Assembly (NCBI GenBank): GCA_964036295.1
Contig: OZ038471.1
Span: forward strand, 3,842,001 to 3,906,000
Length of the DNA: 64,000 nt
Reading direction: 5' to 3'
DNA from: Plumapathes pennacea
Lineage: Eukaryota > Cnidaria > Anthozoa > Antipatharia > Myriopathidae
The stretch's first letter is position 1; each line of letters opens with the position of its first letter. Position numbers and translations under genes: made by a program. Shown one piece after another: positions 9,540-23,559 of the stretch. A model generated the notes under the pieces. It saw nothing but the letters and a program-made list of their open reading frames with translations, did not search any database and was not told where the DNA came from.

Positions 9540-12500
9540 ATTACTAATTTGACTCGCTATTGCATATATACAGTTTTTGTTCTACGGGACTATAGATAGA
9601 TTCAACAACATCAGCTATGCAAATCGTATATGATGAGGTCGTTTTGGTGCATCCCTTCAAGTGCGTACCACGATTTCTGTAAGTACTAAAAGGGATGCAT
9701 CAAAACGACCTTGATGTTAGCAAGCCTTCTATAGGGATAGCACCGTTAAAAATTTAACTACAATACTTAATTATTGCTAATTTGACTCGCTATTGCATAT
9801 ATACAGTTTTTGTTCTACGGGAATATAGATAGATTCAACAACATCAGCTATGCAAATCGTATATGATGAGGTCGTTTTGGTGCATCCCTTCAAGTGCGTA
9901 CCACGATTTCTGTAAGTACTAAAAGGGATGCATCAAAACGACCTTTATGTTAGCAAGCCTTCTATAGCGATAGCACGGTTAAAAAATTAAACAACAATAC
10001 TTAATTATTCTAATTTGACTCCCTATTGCATATATACAGTTGTCGTTTAGCCAGATTATATATAGGTTCAACAATCTTAGCTATGCAAATCGTATATGAT
10101 GAGGTCGTTTTGGTGCATCCCTTCAAGTGCGTACCACGATTTCTGTAAGTACTAAAAGGGATGCATCAAATCGACCTTTATGTTAGCAAGTCTTCTATAG
10201 TGATTGCACGGTTAACAAATTTAACTACTATACTTAATTATTGTTAATTTGACTCGCTATTGCATATATACAGTTTTTGTTCTACGGAACTATAGATAGA
10301 TTAAACAACATCAGCTATGCAAATCGTACATGATGAGGTCGTTTTGGTGCATCCCTTCAAGTGCGTACCACGATTTCTGTAAGTACTAAAAGGGATGCAT
10401 CAAAACGACCTTTATGTTAGCAAGCCTTATATAGCGATAACACGGTTAAAAAATTAAACAACAATGCTTAATTATTCTAATTTGACTCTCTATTTCATAT
10501 ATACAGTTGTCGTTCAGCCGGAATATATATATATTCAACAACATCAGTTACGCAAATCGTATATGATGAGGTCGTTTTGGTGCATCCCTTCAAGTGCGTA
10601 CCACGATTTCTGTAAGTACTAAAAGGGATGCATCAAAAGGACATGTATGTTAGCAAGCCTTCTATAGCAATAGCACGGTTAAAAAATTTAACTACAATAC
10701 TTAATTATTGCTAATTTGACTAGCTATTGCATATATACAGTTTTTGTTCTACGGGACTATAGATAGATTCAACAACATCAGCTACGCAAATCGTATATGA
10801 TGAGGTCGTTTTGGTGCATCCCTTCAAGTGCGTACCACGATTTCTGTAAGTACTAAAAGGGATGCATCAAAACGACCTTTATGTTAGCAAGCCTTCTATA
10901 GCGATAGCACGGTTAAAAAATTAAACAACAATACTTAATTATTCTAAATTGACTCTCTATTGCATATATACAGTTGTCGTTCAACCAGATTATAAATAGG
11001 TTCAACAATCTTAGCTATGCAAATCGTATATGATGAGGTCGTTTTGGTGCATCCCCTTAAGTGCGTACCACGATTTCTGTAAGTACTAAAAGGGATGCAT
11101 CAAAACGACCTTTATGTTAGCAAGCCTTCTATAGTGATAGCACTGTTATAAAATTTAACTACTATACTTACTTATTGTTAATTTGACTCGCTATTGCATA
11201 TATACAGTTTTTGTTCTACGGAACTATAGATAGATTCAACAACATCAGCTATGCAAATCGTACATGATGAGGTCGTTTTGGTGCATCCCTTCAAGTGCGT
11301 ACCACGATTTCTGTAAGTACTAAAAGGGATACATCAAAACGACCTTTATGTTAGTAAGCCTTATATAGCGATAACACGGTTAAAAAATTAAACAACAATG
11401 CTTAATTATTCTAATTTGACTCTCTATTTCATATATACAGTTGTCGTTAAGCCGGACTATATATATATTCAACAACATCAGCTACGCAAATCGTATATGA
11501 TGAGGTCGTTTTGGTGCATCCCTTCAAGTGCGTACCACGATTTCTGTAAGTACTAAAAGGGATGCATCAAAAGGACATGTATTTTAGCAAGCCTTCTATA
11601 GCGATAGCACGGTTAAAAAATTTAACTACAATACTTAATTATTGCTAATTTGACTCGCTATTGCATATATACAGTTTTTGTTCTACGAGACTATAGATAG
11701 ATTCAACAACATCAGCTACGCAAATCGTATATGATGAGGTCGTTTTGGTGCATCCCTTCAAGTGCGTACCACGATTTCTGTAAGTACTAAAAGGGATGCA
11801 TCAAAACGACCTTTATGTTAGCAAGCCTTTTATAGCGATAGCACGGTTAAAAAATTAAACAACAATACTTAAATTATTCTAATTTGACTCTCTATTGCAT
11901 ATATACAGTTGTCGTTCAGCCAGATTATATATAGGTTAAACAATCTTAGCTATGCAAATCGTATATGATGAGGTCGTTTTGGTGCATCCCTTCAAGTGCG
12001 TACCACGATTTCTGTAAGTACTAAAAGGAATGCATCAAAAGGACCTTTATGTTAGCAAGCCTTCTATAGTGATAGCACGGTTAAAAAATTTAACTACTAT
12101 ACTTAATTATTGTTAATTTGACTCGCTATTGCATATATACAGTTTTTGTTCTACGGAACTATAGATAGATTCAACAACATCAGCTATGCAAATCGTATAT
12201 GATGAGGTCGTTTTGGTGCATCCATTCAAATGCGTACCACGATTTCTGTAAGTACTAAAAGGGATGCATCAAAACGACCTTTATGTTAGCAAGCCTTCTA
12301 TAGCGATAGCACGGTTAAAAAATTAAACAACAATACTTAATTATTCTAATTTGACTCTCTATTGCTTATATACAGTTGTAGTTCAGCCGGACTATATATA
12401 GGTTCAACAATCTTAGCTATGCAAATCGTATATGATGAGGTCGTTTTGGTGCATCCCTTCAAGTGCGTACCACGATTTCTGTAAGTACTAAAAGGGATGC

Positions 12501-15090
12501 ATCAAAACGACCTTTATGTTAGCAAGCCTTCTATAGCGATAGCACGGTTAAAAAATTTAACTACAATACCTAAATATTTCTAATTTGACTCGCTATTGCA
12601 TATATACAGTTTTTGTTCTACGGGACTATAGATACATTCAACAACATCAGCTATGCAAATCGTATATGATGAGGTCGTTTTGGTGCATCCCTTCAAGTGC
12701 GTACCACGATTTCTGTAAGTACTAAAAGGGATGCATCAAAACGACCTTTATGTTAGCAAGCTTTATATAGCGATAACACGGTTAAAAAATTAAACAACAA
12801 TACTTAATTATTCTAATTTGACTCTATATTTCATATATACAGTTGTCGTTCAGCCGGACTATATAAATATTCAACAACATCAGTTACGCAAATCGTATAT
12901 GATGAGGTCGTTTTGGTGCATCCCTACAAGTGCGAACCACGATTTCTGTAAGTACTAAAAGGGATGCATCAAAAGGACCTGTATGTTAGCAAGTCTTCTA
13001 TAGCAATAGCACGGCTAAAAATTTAACTACAATACTTAATTATTGCTAAATTGACTCTCTATTGCATATATACAGTTTTTGTTCTACGGGACTATAGATA
13101 GATTCAACAACATCAGCTACGCAAATCGTATATGATGAGGTCGTTTTGGTGCATCCCTTCAAGTGCGTACCACGATTTCTGTAAGTACTAAAAGGGATGC
13201 ATCAAAACGACCTTTATGTTAGCAAGCCTTCTATAGCGATAGCACGGTTAAAAAATTAAACAACAATACTTAATTATTCTAATTTGACTCTCTATTGCAT
13301 ATATACAGTTGTCGTTCAGCCAGATTATATATAGGTTCAACAATCTTAGCTATGCAAATCGTATATGATGAGGTCGTTTTGGTGCATCCCTTCAAGTGCG
13401 TACCACGATTTCTGTAAGTACTAAAAGGGATGCATCAAAACGACCTTTATGTTAGCAAGCCTGCTATAGTGATAGCACGGTTAAAAAATTTAACTACTAT
13501 ACTTAATTATTGTTAATTTGACTCGCTATTGCAAATATACAGTTTTTGTTCTACGGGACTATAGATAGATTCAACAACATCAGCTATGCAAATCATATAT
13601 GATGAAGTCGTTTTGGTGCATCCCTTCAAGTGCGTACCACGATTTCTGTAAGTACTAAAAGGGATGCATCAAAACGACCTTTATGTTAGCAAGCTTTCTA
13701 TAGCGATAGCACGGTTAAAAAGTTAAACAACAATACTTAATTGTTCTAATTTGACTCTCTATTGCATATAAACAGTTGTCGTTCAGCCGGACTATATATA
13801 GGTTCAACAATCTTAGCTATGCAAATCGTATATGATAAGGTCGTTTTGGTGCATCCCTTCAAGTGCGTACCACGATTACTGTAAGTACTAAAAGAGATGC
13901 ATCAAAACGACCTCTATGTTAACAAGCCTTCTATAGTGATAGGACGGTTAAAAATTCAACTACAATACTTAATTATTGTTAATTTGACTCTCTATTGCAT
14001 ATATACAGTTGTTGTTCTGCCGGACGATATATAGGTTCAACAACATCAGCTATACAAATCGTATATGATGAAGTTGTTTTGGTTCATCCCTTCAAGTGCG
14101 TACCACGATTTCTGTAAGTACTAAAAGGGATGCATCAAAACGACCTTTATGTTAGCAAGCCTTCTATAGCGATAGCACGGTTAAAAAATTAAACAACAAT
14201 ACTTAATTATTGCTAATTTGACTCTCTATTGCATAGATACAGTTTTTGTTCTACGGGACTATAGATACATTCAACAACATCAGCTATGCAAATCGTATAT
14301 GATGAGGTCGTTTTGGTACATCCCTTCAAGTGCGTACCACGATTTCTGTAAGTACTAAAAGGGATGCATCAAAACGACCTTTATGTTAGCAAGCTTTATA
14401 TAGCGATAACATGGTTAAAAAATTAAACAACAATACTTAATTATTCCTATTTGACTCTATATTTCATATATACAGTTGTCGTTCAGCCGGACTATATATA
14501 TATTCAACAACATCAGCTACGCAAATCGTATATGATGAGGTCGTTTTGGTGCATCCCTTCAAGTGCGAACCACGATTTCTGTAAGTACTAAAAGGGATGC
14601 ATCAAAAGGACCTTTATGTTAGCAAGTCTTCTATAGCAATAGCACGGCTAAAAATTTTAACTACAATACTTAATTATTGCTAATTTGACTCTCTATTGCA
14701 TATATACAGTTTTTGTTCTACGGGACTATAGATAGATTCAACAACATCAGCTTCGCAAATCGTATATGATGAGGTCGTTTTGGTGCATCCCTTCAAGTGC
14801 GTACCACGATTTCTGTAAGTACTAAAAGGGATGCATCAAAACGACCTTTATGTTAGCAAGCCTTCTATAGCGATAGCACGGTTAAAAAATTAAACAACAA
14901 TACTTAATTATTCTATTTTGACTCTCTATTGCATATATACAGTTGTCGTTCAGCCAGATTATATATAGGTTCAACAATCTTAGCTATGCAAATCGTATAT
15001 GATGAGGTCGTTTTGGTGCATCCCTTCAAGTGCGTACCACGATTTCTGTAAGTACTAAAAGGGATGCATCAAAACGACCTTTATGTTAGC

Positions 15091-18000
15091 GAGCATTATA
15101 TAGCGATGACAGGGTTAAAAAATTAAACAACAATACTAAATTATTCTAATTTGACTCTCTATTTCATATATACAGTTGCCGTTCAGCCGGAGTATATATA
15201 TATTCAACTACATCAGCTACGCAAGTCGTATATGATGAGGTCGTTTTGGTGCATCCCTTCAAGTGCGTACCACGATTTCTGTAAGTACTAAAAGGGATGC
15301 ATCAAAAGGACCTGTATGTTAGCAAGTGTTCTATAGTGATAGCACGGTTAAAAAATTTAACTACAATACTTAATTACTGCTAATTTGACTCTCTATTGCA
15401 TATATACAGTTTTTGTTCTACGGGACTATAGATAGATTCAACAACATCAGCTATTTAAATCGTATATGATGAGGTCGTTTTGGTGCATCCTTCAAGTGCG
15501 TACCACGATTTCTGTAAGTACTAAAAGGGATGCATCAAAACGACCTTTATGTTAGCAAGCCTTCTATAGCGATAGCGCGGTTAAAAAATTAAACTACAAT
15601 ACGTAATTATTCTAATTTGACTCTCTATTGCATATATACAGTTGTCGTTCAGCCAGATTATATATAGGTTCAACAATCTTAGCTATGCAAATCGTATATG
15701 ATGAGGTCGTTTTGGTGCATCCCTTCAAGTGCGTACCACGATTTCTGTAAGTACTAAAAGGGATGCATCAAAACGACCCTTATGTTAGCAAGCTTTCTAT
15801 AGTGATAGCACGGTTAAAAAATTTAACTACAATACTTAATTATTGCTAATTTGACTCGCTATTGCATATATACAGTTTTTGTTCTAAGGGAGTATAGAGA
15901 GATTCAACAACATCAGCTACGCAAATCGTATATGATGAGGTCGTTTTGGTGCATCCCTTCAAGTGCGTACCACGATTTCTTTAAGTACTAAAAGGGATGC
16001 ATCAAAACGACCTTTATGTTAGCAAGCCTTCTATAGCGATAGCACGGTTAAAAAATTAAAAAACAATAGTTAATTATTCTAATTTGACTCTCTATTGCAT
16101 ATATACAGTTGTCGTTCAGCCAGATTATATATAGGTTCAACAATCTTAGCTATGCAAATCGTATATGATGAGGTAGTTTTGGTGCATCCCTTCAAGTGCG
16201 TACCACGGTTTCTGTAATTACTAAAAGGGATGCATCAAAACGACCTTTATGTTAGCAAGCCTTCTATAGTGATAGCACGGTTAAAACATTTAACTACAAT
16301 ACTTAATTATTGCTAATTTGACTCGCTATTGCATATATACAGTTTTTGTTCTACGGGACTATAGATAAATTCAACAACATCAGCTTCGCAAATCGTATAT
16401 GATGAGGTCGTTTTGGTGCATCCCTTCAAGTGCGTACCACGATTTCTGTAAGTACTAAAAGGGATGCATCAAAACGACCTTTATGTTAGCAAGCCTTCTA
16501 TAGCGATAGCACGGTTAAAAAATTAAACAACAATACTTAATTATTCTAATTTGACTCTCTATTGCATATATACAGTTGTCGTTCAGCCAGATTATATATA
16601 GGTTCAACAATCTTAGCTATGCAAATCGTATATGATGAGGTCGTTTTGGTGCATCCCTTCAAGTGCGTACCACGATTTCTGTAAGTACTAAAAGGGATGC
16701 ATCAAAACGACCTTTATGTTAGCGAGCATTATATAGCGATGACAGGGTTAAAAAATTAAACAACAATACTAAATTATTCTAATTTGACTCTCTATTTCAT
16801 ATATACAGTTGTCGTTCAGCCGGAGTATATATATATTCAACTACATCAGCTACGCAAATCGTATATGATGAGGTCGTTTTGGTGCATCCCTTCAAGTGCG
16901 TACCACGATTTCTGTAAGTACTAAAAGGGATGCATCAAAAGGACCTGTATGTTAGCAAGTGTTCTATAGCGATAGCACGGTTAAAAAATTTAACTACAAT
17001 ACTTAATTATTGCTAATTTGACTCTCTATTGCATATATACAGTTTTTGTTCTACGGGACTATAGATAGATTCAACAACATCAGCTCTGCAAATCGTATAT
17101 GATGAGGTCGTTTTGGTGCATCCCTTCAAGTGCGTACCACGATTTCTTTAAGTACTAAAAGGGATGCATCAAAACGACCTTTATGTTAGCCAGCCTTCTA
17201 TAGCGATAGCACGGTTACAAAATTAAACAACAATACTTAATTATTCTAATTTGACTCTCTATTGCATATATACAGTTGTCGTTCAGCCAGATTATATATA
17301 GGTTCAACAATCTTAGCTATGCAAATCGTATATGATGAGGTAGTTTTGGTGCATCCCTTCAAGTGCGTACCACGGTTTCTGTAATTACTAAAAGGGATGC
17401 ATCAAAACGATCTTTATGTTAGCAAGCCTTCTATAGTGATAGCACGGTTAAAACATTTAACTACAATACTTAATTATTGCTAATTTGACTCGCTATTGCA
17501 TATATACAGTTTTTGTTCTAAGGGACTATAGATAGATTCAACAACATCAGCTACGCAAATCGTATATGATGAGGTCGTTTTGGTGCATCCCTTCAAGTGC
17601 GTACCACGATTTCTGTAAGTACTAAAAGGGATGCATCAAAACGACCTTTATGTTAGCAAGCCTTCTATAGCGATAGCACGGTTAAAAAAATAAACAACAA
17701 TACTTAATTATTCTAATTTGACTCTCTATTGCATATATACAGTTGTCGTTCAGCCAGATTATATATAGGTTCAACAATCTTAGCTATGCAAATCGTATAT
17801 GATGAGGTCGTTTTGGTGCATCCCTTCAAGTGCGTACCACGATTTCTGTAAGTACTAAAAGGGATGCATCAAAACGACCTTTATGTTAACAAGCCTTCTA
17901 TAGTGATAACACGGTTAAAAAATTTAACTACTATACTTAATTATTGTTAATTTGACTCGCTATTGCATATATACAGTTTTTGTTCTACGGAACTATAGAT

Positions 18001-19800
18001 AGATTCAACAACATCAGCTATGCAAATCGTATATGATGAGGTCGTTTTGGTGCATCCCTTCAAGTGCGTACCACGATTTCTGTAAGTACTAAAAGGGATA
18101 CATCAAAACGACCTTTATGTTAGCAAGCCTTCTATAGCGATAGCACGGTTAAAAAATTAAACAACAATACTTAATTATTCTAATTTGACTCTCTATTGCA
18201 TATATACAGTTGTCGTTCAGCCAGATTATATATAGGTTCAACAATCTTAGCTATGCAAATCGTATATGATGAGGTCGTTTTGGTGCATCCCTTCAAGTGC
18301 GTACCACGATTTCTGTAAGTACTAAAAGGGATGCATCAAAACGACCTTTATGTTAGCGAGCATTATATAGCGATGACAGGGTTAAAAAATTAAACAACAA
18401 TACTAAATTATTCTAATTTGACTCTCTATTTCATATATACAGTTGTCGTTCAGCCGGAGTATATATATATTCAACTACATCAGCTACGCAAATCGTATAT
18501 GATGAGGTCGTTTTGGTGCATCCCTTCAAGTGCGTACCACGATTTCTGTAAGTACTAAAAGGGATGCATCAAAAGGACCTGTATGTTAGCAAGTGTTCTA
18601 TAGCGATAGCACGGTTAAAAAATTTAACTACAATACTTAATTATTGCTAATTTGACTCTCTATTGCATATATACAGTTTTTGTTCTACGGGACTATAGAT
18701 AGATTCAAAAACATCAGCTCTGCAAATCGTATATGATGAGGTCGTTTTGGTGCATCCCTTCAAGTGCGTACCACGATTTCTTTAAGTACTAAAAGGGATG
18801 CATCAAAACGACCTTTATGTTAGCCAGCCTTCTATAGCGATAGCACGGTTACAAAATTAAACAACAATACTTAATTATTCTAATTTGACTCTCTATTGCA
18901 TATATACAGTTGTCGTTCAGCCAGATTATATATAGGTTCAACAATCTTAGCTATGCAAATCGTATATGATGAGGTAGTTTTGGTGCATCCCTTCAAGTGC
19001 GTACCACGGTTTCTGTAATTACTAAAAGGGATGCATCAAAACGATCTTTATGTTAGCAAGCCTTCTATAGTGATAGCACGGTTAAAACATTTAACTACAA
19101 TACTTAATTATTGCTAATTTGACTCGCTATTGCATATATACAGTTTTTGTTCTAAGGGACTATAGATAGATTCAACAACATCAGCTACGCAAATCGTATA
19201 TGATGAGGTCGTTTTGGTGCATCCCTTCAAGTGCGTACCACGATTTCTGTAAGTACTAAAAGGGATGCATCAAAACGACCTTTATGTTAGCAAGCCTTCT
19301 ATAGCGATAGCACGGTTAAAAAAATAAACAACAATACTTAATTATTCTAATTTGACTCTCTATTGCATATATACAGTTGTCGTTCAGCCAGATTATATAT
19401 AGGTTCAACAATCTTAGCTATGCAAATCGTATATGATGAGGTCGTTTTGGTGCATCCCTTCAAGTGCGTACCACGATTTCTGTAAGTACTAAAAGGGATG
19501 CATCAAAACGACCTTTATGTTAACAAGCCTTCTATAGTGATAACACGGTTAAAAAATTTAACTACTATACTTAATTATTGTTAATTTGACTCGCTATTGC
19601 ATATATACAGTTTTTGTTCTACGGAACTATAGATAGATTCAACAACATCAGCTATGCAAATCGTATATGATGAGGTCGTTTTGGTGCATCCCTTCAAGTG
19701 CGTACCACGATTTCTGTAAGTACTAAAAGGGATACATCAAAACGACCTTTATGTTAGCAAGCCTTCTATAGCGATAGCACGGTTAAAAAATTAAACAACA
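15091..19800 (+). repeat. Seven-monomer higher-order repeat, about three copies (1.63-kb period)
   Basis: The private variant GAGCATTATATAGCGATGAC recurs at 15091, 16724 and 18358, spaced 1633-1634 bp or 7 monomers. Accompanying variants repeat at the same spacing: the loop variant TTTCTTTAAGTAC, GTTAGCCAGCC with GTTACAAAATT, and GAGGTAGTTTT with CACGGTTTCTGTAATTAC. Copies 2 and 3 look nearly identical, copy 1 less so. Confidence 0.88.
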
Positions 19801-22800
19801 ATACTTAATTATTCTAATTTGAATCTCTATTGCATATATACAGTTGTCGTTCAGCCGGACTATATATAGGTTAAACAATCTTAGCTATGCAAATCGTATA
19901 TGATGAGGTCGTTTTGGTGCATCCCTTCAAGTGCGTACCACGATTTCTGTAAGTACTAAAAGGGATGCATCAAAACGACCTTTATGTTAACAAGCCTTCT
20001 ATAGTGATAGCACGGTTAAAAAATTTAACTACAATACTTAATTATTGTTAATTTGACTCTCTATTGCATATATACAGTTGTTGTTCTGCCGGACTATATA
20101 CAGGTTCAACAACATCAGCTATACAAATCGTATATGATGAGGTCGTTTTGGTGCATCCCTTCAAGTGCGTACCACGATTTCTGTAAGTACTAAAAGGGAT
20201 GCATCAAAACGACCTTTATGTTAGCAAGCCTTCTATAGCGATAGCACGGTTAAAAAATTAAACAACAATACTTAATTATTGCTGATTTGACTCTCTATTG
20301 CATAGATACAGTTTTTGTTCTACGGGACTATAGATAGATTCAACAATATCAGCTATGCAAATCGTATATGATGAGGTCGTTTTGGTACATCCTTTCAAGT
20401 GCGTACCACGATTTCTGTAAGTACTAAAAGGGATGCATCAAAACGACCTTTATGTTAACAAGCCTTCTATAGTGATAGCACGGTTAAAAAATTCAACTAC
20501 AATACTTAATTATTGCTAATTTGACTCGCTATTGCATATATACAGTTTTTGTTCTACGGGATTATAGATAGATTCAACAACATCAGCTATGCAAATCGTA
20601 TATGATGAGGTCGTTTTGGTGCATCCCTTCAAGTGCGTACCACGATTTCTATAAGTACTAAAAGGGATGCATCAAAACGACCTTTATGTTAGCAAGCCTT
20701 CTATAGGTATAGCACGGTTAAAAAATTTAACTACTTTACTTAATTATTGTTAATTTGACTCGCTATTGCATATATACAGTTTTTGTTCTACGGGACTATG
20801 GATAGATTCAACAACATCAGCTATGCAAATCGTATATGATGAGGTCGTTTTGGTGCATCCCTTCAAGTGCGTACCACGATTTCTGTAAGTACTAAAAGAG
20901 ATGCATCAAAACGACCTTTATGTTAGCAAGCCTTCTATAGTGATAGCACGGTTAAAAAATTAAACAACAATACTTAATTATTGCTAATTTGACTCTCTAT
21001 TGCATATATACAGTTGTCGTTCAGCCGGACTATATATAGGTTCAACAATCTTAGCTATGCAAATCGTATATGATGAGGTCGTTTTCGTGCATCCCTTCAA
21101 GTGCGTACCACGATTTCTGTAAGTACTAAAAGGGATGCATCAAAACGACCTGTATGTTAACAAGCCTTCTATAGTGATAGCACGGTTAAAAAATTCAACT
21201 ACAATACTTAATTATTGCTAATTTGACTCTCTATTGCATATATACAGTTGTTGTTCTGCCGGACTATATATAAGTTCAACAACATCAGCTATACAAATCG
21301 TATATGATGAGGTCGTTTTGGTGCATCCCTTCAAGTGCGTACCACGATTTCTGTAAGTACTAAAAGGGATGCATCAAAACGACCTTTATGTTAGCAAGCC
21401 TTCTATAGTGATAGCACGGTTAAAAAATTAAACAACAATACTTAATTATTGCTAATTTGACTCTCTATTGCATACATACAGTTTTTGTTCTACGGGACTA
21501 TAGATACATTCAACAACATCAGCTATGCAAATCGTATATGATGAGGTCCTTTTGGTGCATCCCTTCAAGTGCGTACCACGATTTCTGTAAGTACTAAAAG
21601 GGATGCATCAAAACGACCTTTATGTTAGCAAGCCTTCTATAGCGATAGCACGGTTAAAAAATTAAACAACAATACTTAATTATTGCTAATTTGACTCTCT
21701 ATTGCATAGATACAGTTTTTGTTCTAGGGGACTATAGATAGATTCAACAACATCAGCTATGCAAATCGTAGATGATGAGTTCTTTTTGGTACATCCCTTC
21801 AAGTGCGTACCACGATTTCTGTAAGTACTAAAAGGGATGCATCAAAACGACCTTTATGTTAACAAGCCTTCTATATAAATAGCACGGTTAAAAAATTAAA
21901 CAACAATACTTAATTATTGCTAATTTGACTCTCTATTGCATAGATAAAGTTTTTGTTCTACGGGACTATAGATACATTCAACAACATCAGTTATGCAAAT
22001 CGTATATGATGAGGTCCTTTTGGTGCATCCCTTCAAGTGCGTACCACGATTTCTGTAAGTACTAAAAGGGATGCATCAAAACGACCTTTATGTTAGTAAG
22101 CCTTCTATAGCGATAGCACGGTTAAAAAATTAAACAACAATACTTAATTATTGCTAATTTGACTCTCTATTGCATAGATACAGTTTTTGTTCTAGGGGAC
22201 TATAGATAAATTCAACAACATCAGCTATGCAAATCGTATATGATGAGGTCGTTTTGGTACATCCCTTCAAGTGCGTACCACGATTTCTGTAAGTACTAAA
22301 AGGGATGCATCAAAACGACCTTTATGTTAGCAAGCCTTCTATAGTGATAGCACGGTTAAAAAATTTAACTAAAATACTTAAATATTGCTAATTTGACTCG
22401 CTATTGCATATATACAGTTTTTGTTCTAAGGGACTATAGAAAGATTCAACAACATCAGCTACGAAAATCGTATATGATGAGGTCGTTTTGGTGCATCCCT
22501 TCAAGTGCGTACCACGATTTCTGTAAGTACTAAAAGGGATGCATCAAAACGACCTGTATGTTAGCAAGCCTTCTATAGCGATAGCACGGTTAAAAAATTT
22601 AACTACAATACTTAATTATTGCTAATTTGACTCTCTATTGCATATATACAGTTTTTGTTCTACGGGACTATAGATAAATTCAACAACATCAGCTATGCTA
22701 ATCGTATATAATAAGGTCGTTTTGGTGCATCCCTTCAAGTGCGTACCACGATTTCTGTAAGTACTAAAAGGGATGCATCAAAACGACCTTTATGTTAGCA

Positions 22801-23559
22801 AGCCTTATATAGCGATAACAAGGTTAAAAAATTAAACAACAATACTTAATTATTCTAATTTGACTCTCTATTTCATATATACAGTTGTCGTTCAGCCGGA
22901 CTATATATAGGTTCAACAATCTTAGCTATGCAAATCGTATATGATGAGGTCGTTTTGGTGCATCCCTTCAAGTGCGTACTACGATTTCTGTAAGTACTAA
23001 AAGGGATGCATCAAAACGACCTGTATGTTAACAAGCCTTCTATAGTGATAGCACGGTTAAAAAATTCAACTACAATACTTAATTATTGTTAATTTGACTC
23101 TCTATTGCATATATACAGTTGTTGTTCTGCCGGACTATATATAGGTTCAAAAACATCAGCTATACAAATCGTATATGATGAGGTCGTTTTGGTGCATCCC
23201 TTCAAGTGCGTACCACGATTTTTGTAAGTACTAAAAGGGATGCATCAAAACGACCTTTATGTTAGCAAGCCTTCTATAGCCATAGCACGGTTAAAAAATT
23301 AAACAACAATACTTAATTATTGCTAATTTGACTCTCTATTGCATACATACAGTTTTTGTTCTACGGGACTATAGATACAATCAACAACATCAGCTATGCA
23401 AATCGTATATGATGAGGTCGTTTTGGTGCATCCCTTCAAGTGCGTACCATGATTTTTGTAAGTACTACAAGGGATGCATCAAAACGACCTTTATGTTAGC
23501 AAGCCTTCTATAGCCATAGCACGGTTAAAAAATTAAACAACAATACTTAATTATTGCTA

